DNA of 64,000 bases, from NCBI GenBank assembly GCA_003342895.1, contig PTFA01000035.1, forward strand, positions 1,694,837 through 1,758,836, written 5' to 3'. Every line of letters starts with the position of its first letter. The stretch's first letter is position 1. This document shows positions 15,301-30,300 of the stretch, one piece after another. The notes beneath the pieces were generated by a model. The model ran no database searches, had not been told where the DNA came from, and saw only the letters and a program-made list of their open reading frames with translations. The translations under genes were made by a program, and so were the position numbers. The DNA comes from Casuarius casuarius. Lineage: Eukaryota; Chordata; Aves; Casuariiformes; Casuariidae.

Positions 15301-18300
15301 GCAACAACAATAAATCACAGGTAATGTTGATTTTCCATTATAATAACAAGTTAAAAAGTATACTGTTGGCACAGCTACTAATACATTAGTCCAGTCAGAA
15401 TTTACAGGAGTACATACTAGCGAATGTCCTCTGTTAACACTGAAATTCAAACAAAGCAGCCTAAAATATTATCATTACAAGAATATAAACGTAAACTGTT
15501 CACACTTTTACAGAGATTGGGTGCACACTACAATATGTGTCCAATTTTATCATCATCATTCTTGGTAATGAACAGAAAGAGAAATACATTGTATGGAAAA
15601 CGGGAAGGGGGAAAAGAAGAGGAAACGACTGGCCCATCACCTTATAAAAGTGATGGAGCAATGGGTCAGCTATCTTCTAAATGTTTTTTTCTTCTTCCTC
15701 TACTCCTATACAACCCCTAACTGCAACTTCATTACCTGACTCTCCTTTAAAAATTGCATTTACCTAAAGGGTTGCTTTAAGGGCAGCTTGTGAATGGAGC
15801 TATGAAATATAAGGATGTCACATCCCACAGACAGACCATGGACCACGTGTGGCATGCAACACCTGGAGAATACACATATCCTGTTAGCCTGACCAGCAGT
15901 TACAGTCCATGGGTTTTGTAAAAGTCTGGATTGACTAAACCTAGAACATTCTGGAATAATACAGGTTTTGTGGCAGGTAGTGAGACAGCTACACTAAGAA
16001 TCCAGTATTTGCATCACAAAGGAGTATAAGCAAACTACGCACTCCGCTCTTTTCATTTATTATTGGAGAGATTTTCGAAGGAACAGATGACAAAAGCAGT
16101 AAGTTCCCAGTGAAAATCAACAGGCATTTGATACTCAGCTATTGGGCAATCGCCCCTGAAGTCTTAACCAGTTCATTGTTTTTAAACTCATTCCAGCACA
16201 CACTTCTCTCCAATAGTGATATATGTTATGAATTTTAAATCTAAACTGTCTTCTGCAGTGAGCAATTTTCAGGTGACAAAAAAGGAAACCCTCTTTTTTG
16301 TCCCTTACACTTAGAAATCAGACCTCAGAGAAGTCGCTACATTTCTTCCATGCTAATGAAAAAATAATTTTGTTTTATTTGACAGCACAATATCACACTG
16401 TTGTAAAGTTAGGAAAGCATGAAAGTTGACTGAAATTACTGCTGCTCTGTCCCATCCTCTGTCACAATCTCCTGTCACATAGGTAAGCTGTGGTGAGCCC
16501 TAAAACTGTACATACTCTACAATTCGAAATAACCAGTATCTATAATTGTCAAAGAGAACTCAGGATAAGAAATGTCCTACGAATCTGAACACCACATTTT
16601 CTGCTGCTATAAATAAGGTAAGTACTGTTAATTAACACCCACAGATAATTTGAATTGGTGGGTTGTTTAATGTCTCTTTGGGCTCCATTTCTGTCACATA
16701 CAAAAACTTCTGTTCAAAACTTTTCTTTGCAGTTATATCAAACGTTAAACTTGAGAAACTTCAGACTTACAAATACCTCTGCAATCTCAGCTTACTTGCC
16801 TTCTGATTTCTTTTTCATGTAATTCAACAGTCAAAGATGTTACTGGACTGCAAATAGCAAGAAAGAATTTTTTCCATGGTCCCTCCACAAATAAGTCTGA
16901 GATTACACAGTACAACTCTTATCTCCCAGTTTCCACTCCCAGTCTAACCTGTTGACTAGACCATATTTCTGTCTTGTCCTCTGTATCTGGAATACTTCAG
17001 CAAAAAAAAAATATCTTACCTGCAAAAACTCTCTGACATTTGAGCCCAAAACACGTAGAATTGTATCATAACCAGATTCTTGACAAAACACAAAAAACAT
17101 CTTCCCAAACATCTGAAGGATTTCCCCAGCATTTAGATCTAGTTAAAACAGGAAAATGGGATTCAGTACAAATACTGCAGTTCATGTACTTCGCTTACCA
17201 CTTCAGTCTCTTTTGCATAAATAAGAAAGACGGTGCCTAAACTCTACCCAGATCCAGCAAGTCAAGAATATGAGGAAAACAACAATCAGGGTCAGTGTAC
17301 CAAATAATGAGTGTTAAATACAAGAATTTCATGGGGATTTACCAATTACCATTCTGATTGTGCTGCATTTTGAAAATGTATAGCATTTTAAATGTTGGTA
17401 CAGATAAAAAAACACTACTCATGAATAAAAGAACTACATAGTTAATAATGCTGACTTCAGAGGAGTTATTTCTGGTTTACAATAGTGTGAAACCACATCA
17501 GTTGCTCCAATTCAACGTGACTACTACAGCCATCATGGCCTTATGGGTTCTTGGCTGATTACTGATTTGTACTGCATTTGGGCAATGTAAATAAAATAAT
17601 GCTGATAGGCATAATTCTACTTTTTAAATTCCAGTCCAAGCTGCAATGACTGAAAAAATCAATGCTACCCAAATCAATGACAGATATGAAATGAAATGTA
17701 TCCATGCCACAAACACCTTTGTAATGGCGCATGCTTGTTTGCAGTTTTGGCAGAGAGATCAAGGATTAAGCAGCAATGGACTGCTCTTGCAGCCAGGGGT
17801 GGAACATGGGTGTAGCAGGAGGGTAGTTTTGGTGTTACATTGTTACTTGTACTGCTGGTAACACTTCCATACCCTGTGGATGAAATATTACTGCAATTTA
17901 AGGTGTACCTGCTGATCTGGAATACTTTACAAGTAATGAAAATCATTTCAAGAAATAAAAAGAATAAAACTATTTCAGCTAAATGAAAAAAAAATCCTTT
18001 CTTCTGAGGACCATGTTTCATGTTTCAGAGAACTGCACTAAATCCTGTTTCACTGTGCTACATGGATGTGTGATTATTATATTTTATGTGATGAGAGGGC
18101 AAACCGGTGCATTTAAAACTCTGAAGAAATCAGGCCAGGAGCTGGCCACTAAGAGCAGAAAGAATTCCTAGAAGATATTTGTATTACTTACTAAGGACTT
18201 TGCTAGCAGCTGCAACCAGATCATAGGTTTTAGAATCATCATAAATTATTCTGACAAGAAATTGTCCTTCTTCATCCAGCTGTGCTTCCTTCCTAAAAAG

Positions 18301-21300
18301 AAAATATGAAAAAATCTTTTGATTATATGAGAAGCACCATATCTATAAATCAACTACATATCATTTGGAATTTGTCCTTTAAATAAAATAAGTGTGTAGG
18401 TTCCACCTCCGAGAAGTCACTTACTATTGAAAATTAGAACTAGATTTGTTTCATATCTCATAGCAATCAAGGTACAATACGAAACCATTATTACTACTTG
18501 TGTTCTGAAAAAAATAATTAACTGGGGGAAAATAAACATGATTTTTCAGTACAGAGCCTCACAAAGAAGTTGCTGAACTAATAAAGATAGGATTTGTATT
18601 TTACAATATGCAAATATCCAATAACCCAGCCCAAGATGGGCTTTTTTTTTTTTAAGTAAGTGTTTTCATTCTTTCCAATTTTGATTACATTTTATTTACA
18701 GAGGCATGAGATGTTTTCAACAACCATTTGCTCATATCTTCAAAGAGAATCTAAAACCAAGATGTAGGTACCTAATCAAATGGCCTAATCAAATACCCCT
18801 TTTTCAGAATTCTGCACACTCCTGGTGGACTAAAAAAAACCTGCAAGGATTTTGTAATGCCTTGTTCACATGTCAGTTTTTCATAAGTAAAGCGTTACCA
18901 GTTATTTAAAGCATGATAAGAATACACATTTTTTCACTAAAGAAAACAGTTCTCAACCCCAGGTTTAAAACAAGACCACTCATAAGTACAAGCCTTGTAT
19001 TTGACACAAGTGAATAACTAGGAAGGTTTCACAACTGTCTTCCTCTCTGTTCTGCCCAAGCACTAAATGCAGGTGCCAGGCCACTGCTGCTGCACAGCAG
19101 CGGCAGAGCGCCTGCCCTCTGAACAAGGACAACGACTGCCTTTGTGGGAGGCGTTCCCCTGGACCCCCAAGTGCTAGCTGCTCCCCACTGCTGGCCCACT
19201 GCATGCAGAGCGTGCCAAGTGACACACTCCCCACTCTGCCCTTCGGTAAGGGCCAGTCACATGCCGAATTCACTCAGCATTCTGGGGCACATCCTCTTCC
19301 AGCGGGAAGATGTGGATGCTCCAGGGGGATGCCCCAGTCTCTGATGCAGTTGTGCTGTTTGCTGAAGGCTCCATAGGTCTCCCCAGGCAAAAGAGCAGCA
19401 TCTCCTCTGCCACGTGCAGCAGCAGCAACTTGGGTTTGCCTTTCTCACGTCCTGTGCATAGCCCTATTTCCTTTCTCAGTATATTTATTTTTATAGTAGC
19501 TGTTCACCTTCCATGGTCTTGCCTATGATGACTCCCAATAGAGACAGTGTCCTTTGCAGAACCAGTGAAAAACAGGAAATATTTATACATACTTATTCTC
19601 CAATTCATGCACCTAGAATGTATTTTAGCTCAATAAAACTATCATTATCATGGCATCAATAGTATCTCTGCGGGTGAGGGTCACAGCTACCTCATTGGAA
19701 GAAAAGATAACCTCTCATCTAAACACAGCTCCGTGCTATGGATCACTTCAGAGAGACAGAAGACAAAGAAGTCGCAAAGCCTATAAGAGAATGACTGAAT
19801 CACACCATCTTATGTTACCAAAAAAAGAAAAAAAACCCTAACACAGAGAGTTGTTCTTTAAAAAAGCCTTAGAATTAGAAAAAATATCAGAAAGGCAGAT
19901 GATGATGTAGATTTTTATAAAAACTCAACTTATGTCATATGAATTAAGACACACAGCAGCTCAGGACTGGAACCATCATCTTTCTAGTGTACAAATGAAA
20001 GCGAACCACAAGTAAAAAAAAAATTTACTAGTACCATGGTAATGAAGGGCTTTTACCAGAGTAGGACAGAAGCACTACATGAGACAGAGTCGAAATATAC
20101 TATTTAAGAGTTAGTATTTCTAAGTGCTCTAAATTTCTAAAATGATCAGAGGAATTATAAAGCTTTAAAAGGTAGATTCTAAATCTACTATTTGAAATCC
20201 TCCATTCCCTTTTCATCAGTATCTTTGTCTCTAACATCATAACGTGATCAACCGTCAATCAAAACAAAACTCTTTGACTGAAATTTGGATTATAGTTTTC
20301 TAGAACTCGCATAACCTGCTTTAAAATGAAATAATACAAACTAATAATGCCTACACAAGAAGTAGCAATTCAGGCAATTACCTTTACACTGGAATTATCC
20401 AGTCATACAAACACAAACATTTCTTATTTTACTTAAAGGGGAGAGAGCTCTGAGAATTAAGTATTTTTGTTCATCTTAAAACTGCTAAATGACACATGGC
20501 ACTGCTGATCAGGCCTGATTCCAATCTTATATGGTATTATTCTATTGACTAAATGAAATTGCTCCTCATTTTACCCTACAATTAGTAAATCAGTCTTTGT
20601 CAATCTGGCCACTTATCAATGGAAGTCTTGAACCCATTCTTTTCTTCTTCCTCTTCCTCTTGATGATGTCTGTTCATCACATTCTTATCATTTACCAACA
20701 AATATGCTACACTGTATTTCAAAAATTTGTATTTTTAAAATTAATTAATGAAGCCTCCTAAATGCTACATGGCATGCATATTTATATACCTACTCTACAA
20801 ATGGACATAATGAGCTAAAAACAAATTAAGCAGTCTTCCCAAAGCAATACAAGGCCACAGAAGAGGTGAGACTAGATATCCTATAGAATTCTATATAAAA
20901 GTAATGTTCTCTATTAAATAGCATGAAGAAAATCAGTTTTTCTTGAACTCTCAGGGAGCTTCCCAAAAGGGATGAAAGAACAGACACTGGTAAGCAGGGC
21001 AAACGGGCTGCATGACTGTTCTCAAAGAGACAGAAAAGCAACCATGGTACATCTTTTTTGTAAATGATCAGTTACAATAATTTTAGTGATTACTTGAAGA
21101 AATAGTGTATTTATGAAAAAGCAAGCGGAAAGGATACGTGTACACACAGTCCCTTAACATACTCTTCTTTTCATATTCAAGAGTAGTACTTCTGGTCCTC
21201 TCTCCTCAGCTGTTCTCTGAAAACTTCAGATCAGCCTGCAGCATACCAAACCCCACTAATTTCTGAAAACAGCTCCCATGCCACATATTCCTCCTTCTCC

Positions 21301-24300
21301 TAAGTAGGAGAAGAGCTGGATTTGCTGGTGAAATATGTTGTCTTGGCGCATATGAGGTCAGTCAGGGACATTGGCATTTACAATTCCTAAGAACTGGACT
21401 GAAATTAATATGAGAAAAGAAAACTATCTTGATTCTTTGATTCTTAGAACATGGTATGTAACTAAGTCAGATTTAGTTTAGAGGAAAGCTTGCAAAGGGT
21501 GAACAAACTTTCCCACATCGCTGATACACACTGTGCTTTCTCTTAGTCTCTCCATCTTCTCAGCCAAACCACAAAGGATAACACACACATCTGGAAATGC
21601 AATGAACATCCTCAAAATACTGGATACTTGCACAGTCCAGTAGACATTTTTTTGTGTGTGAGAATTTCCTCTTTTAGAAGTTGAACCAGTTTGATCACTT
21701 TGGTATTGCCTTCAAAACTTCTTACATTTCCTCCAACTACATTGACTGAAACTTTTCCTCTTTCCCTCTCTGTGCCAAGCCAAGCTTTTTTCTTTTTTTC
21801 AGCTGTCTTTAGTGTACTTTGTCAAAGCTTTCCTTCAATGTCTGCAGCTTCTCTAAGCCACCACTTTTTAAAATCACCATTGGTTATTTCTATGTCTGCT
21901 CCATTTACATTACTTCAGCCATTTTATTTTTTCTCCAGTTTTCTCTAGATGCTTTATTTATGCTTTGATCACTCAGCAGCCATCTACACTTCTCTGTAGC
22001 CTTAATGATGCATTTTCCATTAAAATAACTTTATTTACAAAATAAAACTGAACAAAAAATAGTTCAATTAGCAATCAAGTCTGCATTCCTTGGATATAAT
22101 TTTCTGGGGTGAAGCTCACCTACTCCTAGGCTTCACTCTCACTAAGCATCAGCAGTCTTGCTGTGCATTCTAGCAGTACAGGAAAAGGACCAAGCATTTG
22201 TACTGGAGGTTAATCACGCAAGAGAGATTTTTTAGTTACTTTTACTTAAAAGAGACAGAGAATAATGTTTTTTAAAAATTGTAATCCAAAAGAAATCAAC
22301 CTCATTTTGAGAAATTTCTTTTTACAAAATTCACCAAATAAAGATTTGCTCCCGCAAGCGATGAAACTCCTCACTCAAAAGCCACGTGGGTAAAAACATT
22401 CTGTTCATCCTACAATTATGGCAGATCCTTACAACAATGTCTGATCTAAACCTGCAGCAAAAGCTAAAAAGCTTTTTAAAGCCAATGCTTGAAAATTATT
22501 AGATGCCAAAACTTTTTTTTCTTCCCTGAACCATTCCTTCTCTATACTTCTCACCCATTTTGGGCTGGTACACCCCAATCATTTGACTACATCCTGAGCT
22601 GAAAAAATTATTCAGCGAAGTAGTTATTTTTCTGGGTCATTTTTCTGCTGGATGGATTTCCCAGTCAGGTTTGTCACCTGGTCACTGAAGCTGCTGTGCA
22701 TGCAGAACATGCAGCTAGCAGCTAGACGGCTGAGAACTTGACAGGAGGTTCAGTGAAGTCAGTAGAAGGCTTTTCCCCGTCTCCAGTGAGCGGAGACTGC
22801 AGCTTCTGAAGCCTTTCCAGCACCCTTGCTAACCTGATGGCAGTGAGAACTTACAAAAATCTTTCTCTCCAAAATACCTGATTAGCCTGAAGACTACAAG
22901 CGATGGGGAAATGCTGCTGCAAGCTTATCCAAAATGGCCAAAGTAATGTGAAAACACCTTTTTTTCCACAAAGGCATTTGTCCCTCAGCAAATCTACTGA
23001 ATTGCAGGTCAATAATGCCTCTTCCTGCGTGCTTCGAGACAATACAAACTGTATTAGACCTCCTATAAACTGCAGCTGCCCTTCCCCTGGGAGTACACCT
23101 AAAGTCTGAATAATACAACAGTCTGGAAGTGGCTAGAGAACAACACAACAGCTATCAGTACCAGAGAGGCTGACTGTGATGTGAACACCAGTAGTCTAGA
23201 ACACAGGACAAAACCATTGAAACATTCATTTAGGTGAACAGACAATCCCCAGGTGGTTTCCTCCTGCCTGCAGTTTTCTCACCTAATTACCTGACCCCTG
23301 ATCTATCAGCCTACCTGCATTTACACTAAGGAACTGCAAAAGAAATATGAGAGAGTGTTTCAAAAACTAGTATACCCAGTACTAAAAGTGAGGCTGCTTT
23401 GTCAGCTTTGCAGAGAACTATTGTGGTTGGCTGGCCTTCGATGGCAACTCCTCCAGTGTGACATAGCTGTTTTTACTCCACCATCTGAGTATCATGTGTG
23501 AAAATAGATCAGTGTAGAACAAGGTATAGCTATAAATTTGAGGATGTGAACTTTAAAAGACCAGAAGGCTGCAACTGTTCTCATCTGAACAGCTTCTCTC
23601 TCCTGGCTGACAGATGGTTCATGAGCTGGGAGTAGAATTGAGATATAACACGACACCCTTAGATGCACAGAATTTCCATTTGCTTGACTACATATTATAG
23701 AAAACTTCATATTTCACAGCTTAATGAAAAACTAAGAAATTTCCCTTGAAATGTTTTGCTGCAATCTTTATTCCCAGTTTTAGACCAGATAAAACATGTT
23801 AGCATAGCTATAATGTGTTTTGCAGACCCTGGTGTCTGATCACAAAGGTATTGACACAGCAGTAACATGCGGTGAGTTTCTTAACAGCTTGACTGGAAAT
23901 GAGCCAACAGCAACAACTTCTGGCAAATTCCCAAGTCCAGCCTTGGTTAATTCCTTAGTAAAGTAGCAGCACTACAGTAGCAAACTTTTAACTTTTATAT
24001 GGCCTTTCTTTCAAAACCACTTCCAAGTCAAACAGAGCATGATTTACAATTCATGTCACATTTACATTTCTAAAAACAAAAGAAGGGTGTGCTTTGTTCC
24101 CAATAAGTTTATGTACAAAACTTTAAAAAATTCCAGGAGAGTGATGCTCTTGCCTAAACTGACTACTGTTATCAGCATATGGGCCATGGTATTTCATGGT
24201 TCAGAATGTACCTCCCAAGTTATGCCTGTCCTAACTGCCAGCCTTTCTATCATTCTAGACTACTTTTAAATGACTAAACAGAGCTATCCAAATTGAGGGA

Positions 24301-27300
24301 AACAAAGATTTCAGCCAAGTCTTTTCTAAAATGCATTTGTTGGCCTCCAAAATGTATGTATTAGCCAGGTTAACCTGAGGAAGTTCACCATGGAAAAAAG
24401 AACCTTACCTATTGCACCATGGAAAATAACACAGCTACACAGAGGACAGATTTCTCATGTACATGTTTGACCTTGACATCATTCAAATCAATGGAAAAAG
24501 TCCTACTGAGTAGATCAAAGCAGAATCAAGTCCTAAAGGAGCCTTTCCTCCCACTATCTGGAGGAAGGGAGGCTGCCATTGGTCCTGCTAACACCCCTAT
24601 AATTGCTATTAGTCTAGCAGCACAGAATAGCATTACAGGTGAAACTACCTGTGTACAATGGGTTCTTTGAAAATCGTTCCCATTCTAAAGGCAGTTTAGT
24701 ATTTGAAAACACACTACTAATGCTCAAAGGCAATGTTAATAATTCACAGAGAGTGAAGAAATGTTAAGTGCTAGCAAACACTCAGACAAAAATCATCCTT
24801 AAAATCAGATCAGATCTTGCACTACAGATTTTTAAACTGCAGACCATGCACATTTTTATTTCACTCTCATACTTTACACTGTGAAGCTCAGCAAGATGTG
24901 ATCTAGAAATGACTCATTTTTGCTTAGTACAGAGATTCCTAATTCATATGCGTGGAAAGAGACTTGCTATTTATGTGGGTCTTTAAGATTCTAAAAACAC
25001 AGAGGAAATACTTGTTGATGTGGTAAGGATTTTTTGCCATCTTGAGAGATCTCAAATGCAACTTATTTGGACAAGACGCCAGGTCAAGATGGTCCTGTAT
25101 ACTCGTCTTTTACTTATATAGTACACCCTACACAAAGTGGATTTTAATGTAGTTTTGCTGTCAGAGTGCAGCATGTAAAGGCAGTTGGAATATATCATAA
25201 TCAAGTCAAAGTTTGCTGCTGTCAGAACTTTTATTCTTTTGTAGTAGCACTTGCTAGTCTAACTCTGTAGTCAACCATAAAGCCAGAATTTAAAAAGAAC
25301 AGTTCTTCCAGAAAAATACCCTTCTCATCAAGGAACTGTGCTTGCAGTAAATATTGAGAAAATGTAATGCACGCAAGCAGGAAAAAAGAAAGATACAAAA
25401 CTCTATGGAACAATTTACTTTGTATTCTGAAGATACAGAGGCTCCTCTGTGAGACAGCTGCATTATTATTTAGAAGCTGCTGAGATCACTTTTACAGATC
25501 ATCTAGTGCATCAAAAATACAGCTGGACTTCTTCCTATCAAAACTACAGTCCTAAGCACATGCCTTGGGTGTGTCACTTGAAAACCTCACAACAGCTACT
25601 TCCAACACCACCTCTAGGGCTTCTTCCACGACAGGCATTGTTTCTGCTGGGACTTTTGCCACTATTGTGCTTAATTACACTTGGTGCCAGGGATGGAAAA
25701 AGTGCTCATTAAATTGAAGAGACCAGTCAAAACAATATTAATGACAAAATAACACTACCGCACTTAGACATCCATCATGATTCTGATCTCACTGACGAGA
25801 GCACGTCAAGTTTCATTCAGTTCCAAGAGTAACACTGTTAAATAGAATTACATGTGTCAGATGTAAACTTGGTATCAGTGAAACCAAAATCAGTCTCTCT
25901 GCATCTCTTTTACATCAAAATGGCAAATTCACGGCTCGTAACACACACCATCTGTAAAGGAATGTAATTTAAAATGCTACTCATCTTTTTTCATATATTT
26001 CAAAAAGCTGCTTTGCTAAAAATTATTAAAAATACTGATCCACTCTTCGCACTCCCCCCAGAAAGAAAAAAAAGAAAGAAAAAAGGTTGTGGATTGTCTA
26101 AAGATACTTTGAACAACCAGCTGGGAAAAAACATAAATTACATGGAGTTACAAGATTAAATACAAATGGGAATCTGTCCAGGAAAATGATGTTCTGGGTA
26201 AAGTAAATAGGTGTATATATATAGACTTCAGAGCTCAGAGCTGTTTCCCAGTTTTACAGGCTGGAGATGAGTGTTTAATGTAGGCTTTCAAAACAAGATA
26301 ATCTTAGAGATACAGTCAACTGCAACAAATGTACAAGTTCTTTGTTACTGCTCCAAATACTAAAAATATTACAAAAAATACAAAGCTAGTAATCTTTTGC
26401 TTCCTTTTACATAAGTGGACTAAAAAGAATGCTATTTACAAAACAGTCTTTTAAGCATTTCATTTATATGAGTAAGTGATATAACAGCTGGTATCCTGAA
26501 AGATCTCAAAGTACTTCCCAATTCTGGGAAAACTGCAAAGTACCTGAGAGAGAGCACATACACACCTCTGTTTCACATCATGCCACTATTTCTTTTTAGC
26601 CAAGTCTTTCCCAGATGAATTAAAGAATTTGACATCCACACAGTTTAATCTCCTGATCTCCTTCAAACCAGTCCTTCCGCTGTGAGGAACTGATGGAGCA
26701 GAAAGCATAGTGTCCTGACCCTACAAATCCTGTGACCAGTAACATCCAGATCCATGGAAAATTATCTATTCAACACTGACTATTTGTTTTAAGAAAGCTT
26801 TTTTAAAAAAAAATATTTAAAACTTTGGGATAATATGAAATAAAGACTTAGAAACATAAACATTTAGAAATACAAACAACAATAAATGTTACTAAAAGCC
26901 ACTTTCTGAATAAACACTTACTAATGTTAAGAGGAATGATGGGTTAAAAAAAATCTATCGTCCTTTCATCACTAATGGCTTTTTCAAAATCCCTTTCTGA
27001 CATCTGTGTACATTTAACTCATTTTTCTTCTTATGAGATTGATTGAACAGATTAATTCTCCATCTTCAGCACTGAGTAAATCCACAAAGTACTCAAGAGG
27101 CAGCAATAAAAAAAAACCAACAAAAAAACACCCAGTTTTCATGGCTTTTCACAGACCAATGCAATTATATTACGCCTGAACATATTTTGTTTTTTAATCA
27201 GGTCCCACACAAACCAAAATAAATAATGACCTTCGACCTAAAACTGTAGTCAACAGTCTATTTTTTCCTCAGTGTTCATGTTGAGAAGATGATTAAGATA

Positions 27301-30300
27301 ATTAACACAGCATGCTTGTAACATCTTTGAGCAAGATGGAACCAGTAACTTTAGATAAACTGTAAAGCTCTTATAATAAATTCTTTCTTTAATAATAAAG
27401 TTCTTACAATAAATTCTTGTTCTTTATAATAAATTAGTTCTGGGCTGGGAAAGGGAAATACAGAGCAAGTTCCCAACAGTTCAATAAAGCACAAGAGATG
27501 ATTCACATGGGACTGATCATCAAACAACATGTAACTATACCTGTTTCTGTAGTACAATCCATAACCCACTTAGGCACCTGAGCCTTTTCTATAGACCATG
27601 GGAAGAGAAGCCTATAAGAAGGAATAAGAAAGCCAGCAATCTGACAGGAGAAATACTGAAGGCATTAAGACATTCAAAGGAAATTCAAAGTCCTAGGCAT
27701 ATCCAAACCTAGACTCAGGTGTCTAAAAGGAGTTTGACACCAAGCTTCTTTGCAAATCAGGCCTTGTTGAAAAATACCACAAATAACCATAAGGACTCTC
27801 CAGCACTTCAGCTACTCATGATGCCTAACTGAAATGCCACGCCTAAGATTTTGCACAGATCTTTGATTCTTATCACCTATTTACTTCGTGTTTTTATTGC
27901 CCAAGCCACACTGTGGTTAAGTAGACGTGACACACACACACACACACACACACACGAACACACAATATATACACACAAATACATATTTATATGCATATGA
28001 ATATACATACACACACACACGCAGATATGTTTCCTCCAAATACTTTATATTCTAAGCTGATGATTATCCATCTTCTGTCATATCAAAAGTGACACTGCTA
28101 CAACTGTAGACAGATTGGTATAGACTATGGAACTGTTTTACCTTCTTTTTAAAAAGGTTTCCTGATATGTGGAAACTACAGTCAGGGGAAATCTTAGAGA
28201 ACGTGAAATCTTCCACAATGTGTATGAAGAAATAAAAACAGTGTCTTATAAAGAGCAACAAGCGTTTGATGAACCTTTTTTTTCCTGTGCAAGCGGCACA
28301 CACAGACACGCATACTACTCATAGCAACATCAGTGAAATTTGCTCCAAATCACATTTCCCTGCCCATCCCTGAGCCTGCATGAACCTACCAATCACATCT
28401 ATGTGCCCACAGAACCCGATTCTTTTCCCCAAGGTTACTGCTTCCTTCAGTACTGAGGATACAGCCTACTCAGTTAATGTGAAACTATTCAATATTTTAT
28501 TTTATCCCATTGCTCAATATATAACCTCAGGCCTCATGTAGTTTTCAAACCCAGCTCTGAAGACAGAATTACCCCTCTCTAATAAGCCTTTCTGTGGAAC
28601 TGGTCCCTATAATATACTTGCATGGACAAGCCTTAATTAGTTCTCTCTTAATTAGCTAGTCAGGCCAACTATACATTTTCCATTTTAAACTGACAACACA
28701 GCCAAGCTCAAGAAATAATCTGAGCGTGCATGTAATGATAATATAATGTATCATATGTAACAATACAGGGCCAAAAGGCTTCATTGATTTTGGCTGCAAT
28801 TTGAGACACGTGGACCTATTTTTTCAAGGTATTTAGCACTTTTTATGCTCAAAACACAGATCCCACGGACTTGACTTGCTACCAGCCAATCAGACCTACA
28901 AGCCACCTTAATTCCAGCATCTCTAAAGCCTTAAGAATTTACTGCTGTAACCTGTAACAAGTCTTTCAACACAGCTTCTCTGCATAATTTTCTACAAAAC
29001 AGCAAACTGTAGCACAGTTTAAATTACCACTACCTTGAATCGTTTTGCTGGGCAGCAGTAATAGGTCAAAACTTTGATTTTTCACAGGATTTGTCAACAA
29101 TAAGAAATTGTGCTTTTCCATAGAAGCAGAGAAAGCTATCTTTGACAGGGTAACATTCTGAACCGAGTATACACACACAAGACTAATGCATTTATTTTGT
29201 AGACAGAAAAAAGACTTTTTATTATTTAAGAAGCATAAAAGCAGACAGTTTTTGCTATGGTAGAAATTCCCAGGAAACAATGTGAGTTCAAAACAAACTT
29301 GACTCTTTTCCCTGTAAAAAAATAATACATATTCTTAAAGGCATAGTTGATTAGAGTTTCTATTGTTTTATTTAATTCTGTATTATTTACTATTTTGGAA
29401 TATAACTGCAAATGCAGAAAATTAATCAGAATGTTACATCCTTCCAGAGAGTTTGGAAATATCTAAATTCCACTGAAAGTCAATGGAGGACATTTTAACA
29501 ACATAAATGAATTATCTTTGACTTAATCAGCTAATCTGCAACAACACTGATGTACCTAAGTGCTAGGAATGCCTTTGGAAACTTATCCCCCAGAATGTAT
29601 ATTCTTAAATCACCTACATTTTACTGAAAAAGCCCACACTGAGTAACTGAAGTCTAACCTATGCTAATCTTTACCGATATGAAGTAGAAGTTGCTGTGTG
29701 TCTGTATAGTTTTCTAACGGAAATAATAGCCCTACAGTTCACTTCCCCAAACCATACAGGCTTTTCTACCACTTCAGCTGAAACCAATCTTAAGCGGAGG
29801 AAAGAAGCATTCCACTTACATTGTATCAGCATAATTATCCAACCCTCAGTGTTTCATCATTTTAACCATAACAAGGCAGTTACAGAAGCCAAACTCTCAT
29901 GAGTGAACTAACCTAGAGGCTTGGTAGGTGACAACGTGCAAAGTCTGAGGGAGGACAACAAAAATTTCCTTCCTAAAAGGGCAAGCAATTGAGTTTTGCT
30001 CTCCTGTTGTGTACACTTCCAATCACTGGGTCCATGTATATTTTTCTCATGCTACCCAGCACATCCTACTGTAAAGCCCAGGAATCCAAAGGGAGAAATC
30101 TTTGATCCAGGATCTGCACATCATCCTCTTCTCATTTCTTTCCAGTGGAAACCAGAACGGTAAGAGTGTGACTGTGCATAATGAATTCTCATGCTGACAC
30201 ACAAGAACATGACCAGAGTGGGCACGACAACCCTGGGGCTGAGAAGAGCTTACTGGTCCTGCTGTTTAGTTTCAGTAAGGAGATGACCAGTGACAACTGT

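Noticed and set aside
27930..28022. Repeated CA units as a possible CRISPR-like array
   Set aside because: It is a simple dinucleotide microsatellite in a vertebrate intron, without spacers.
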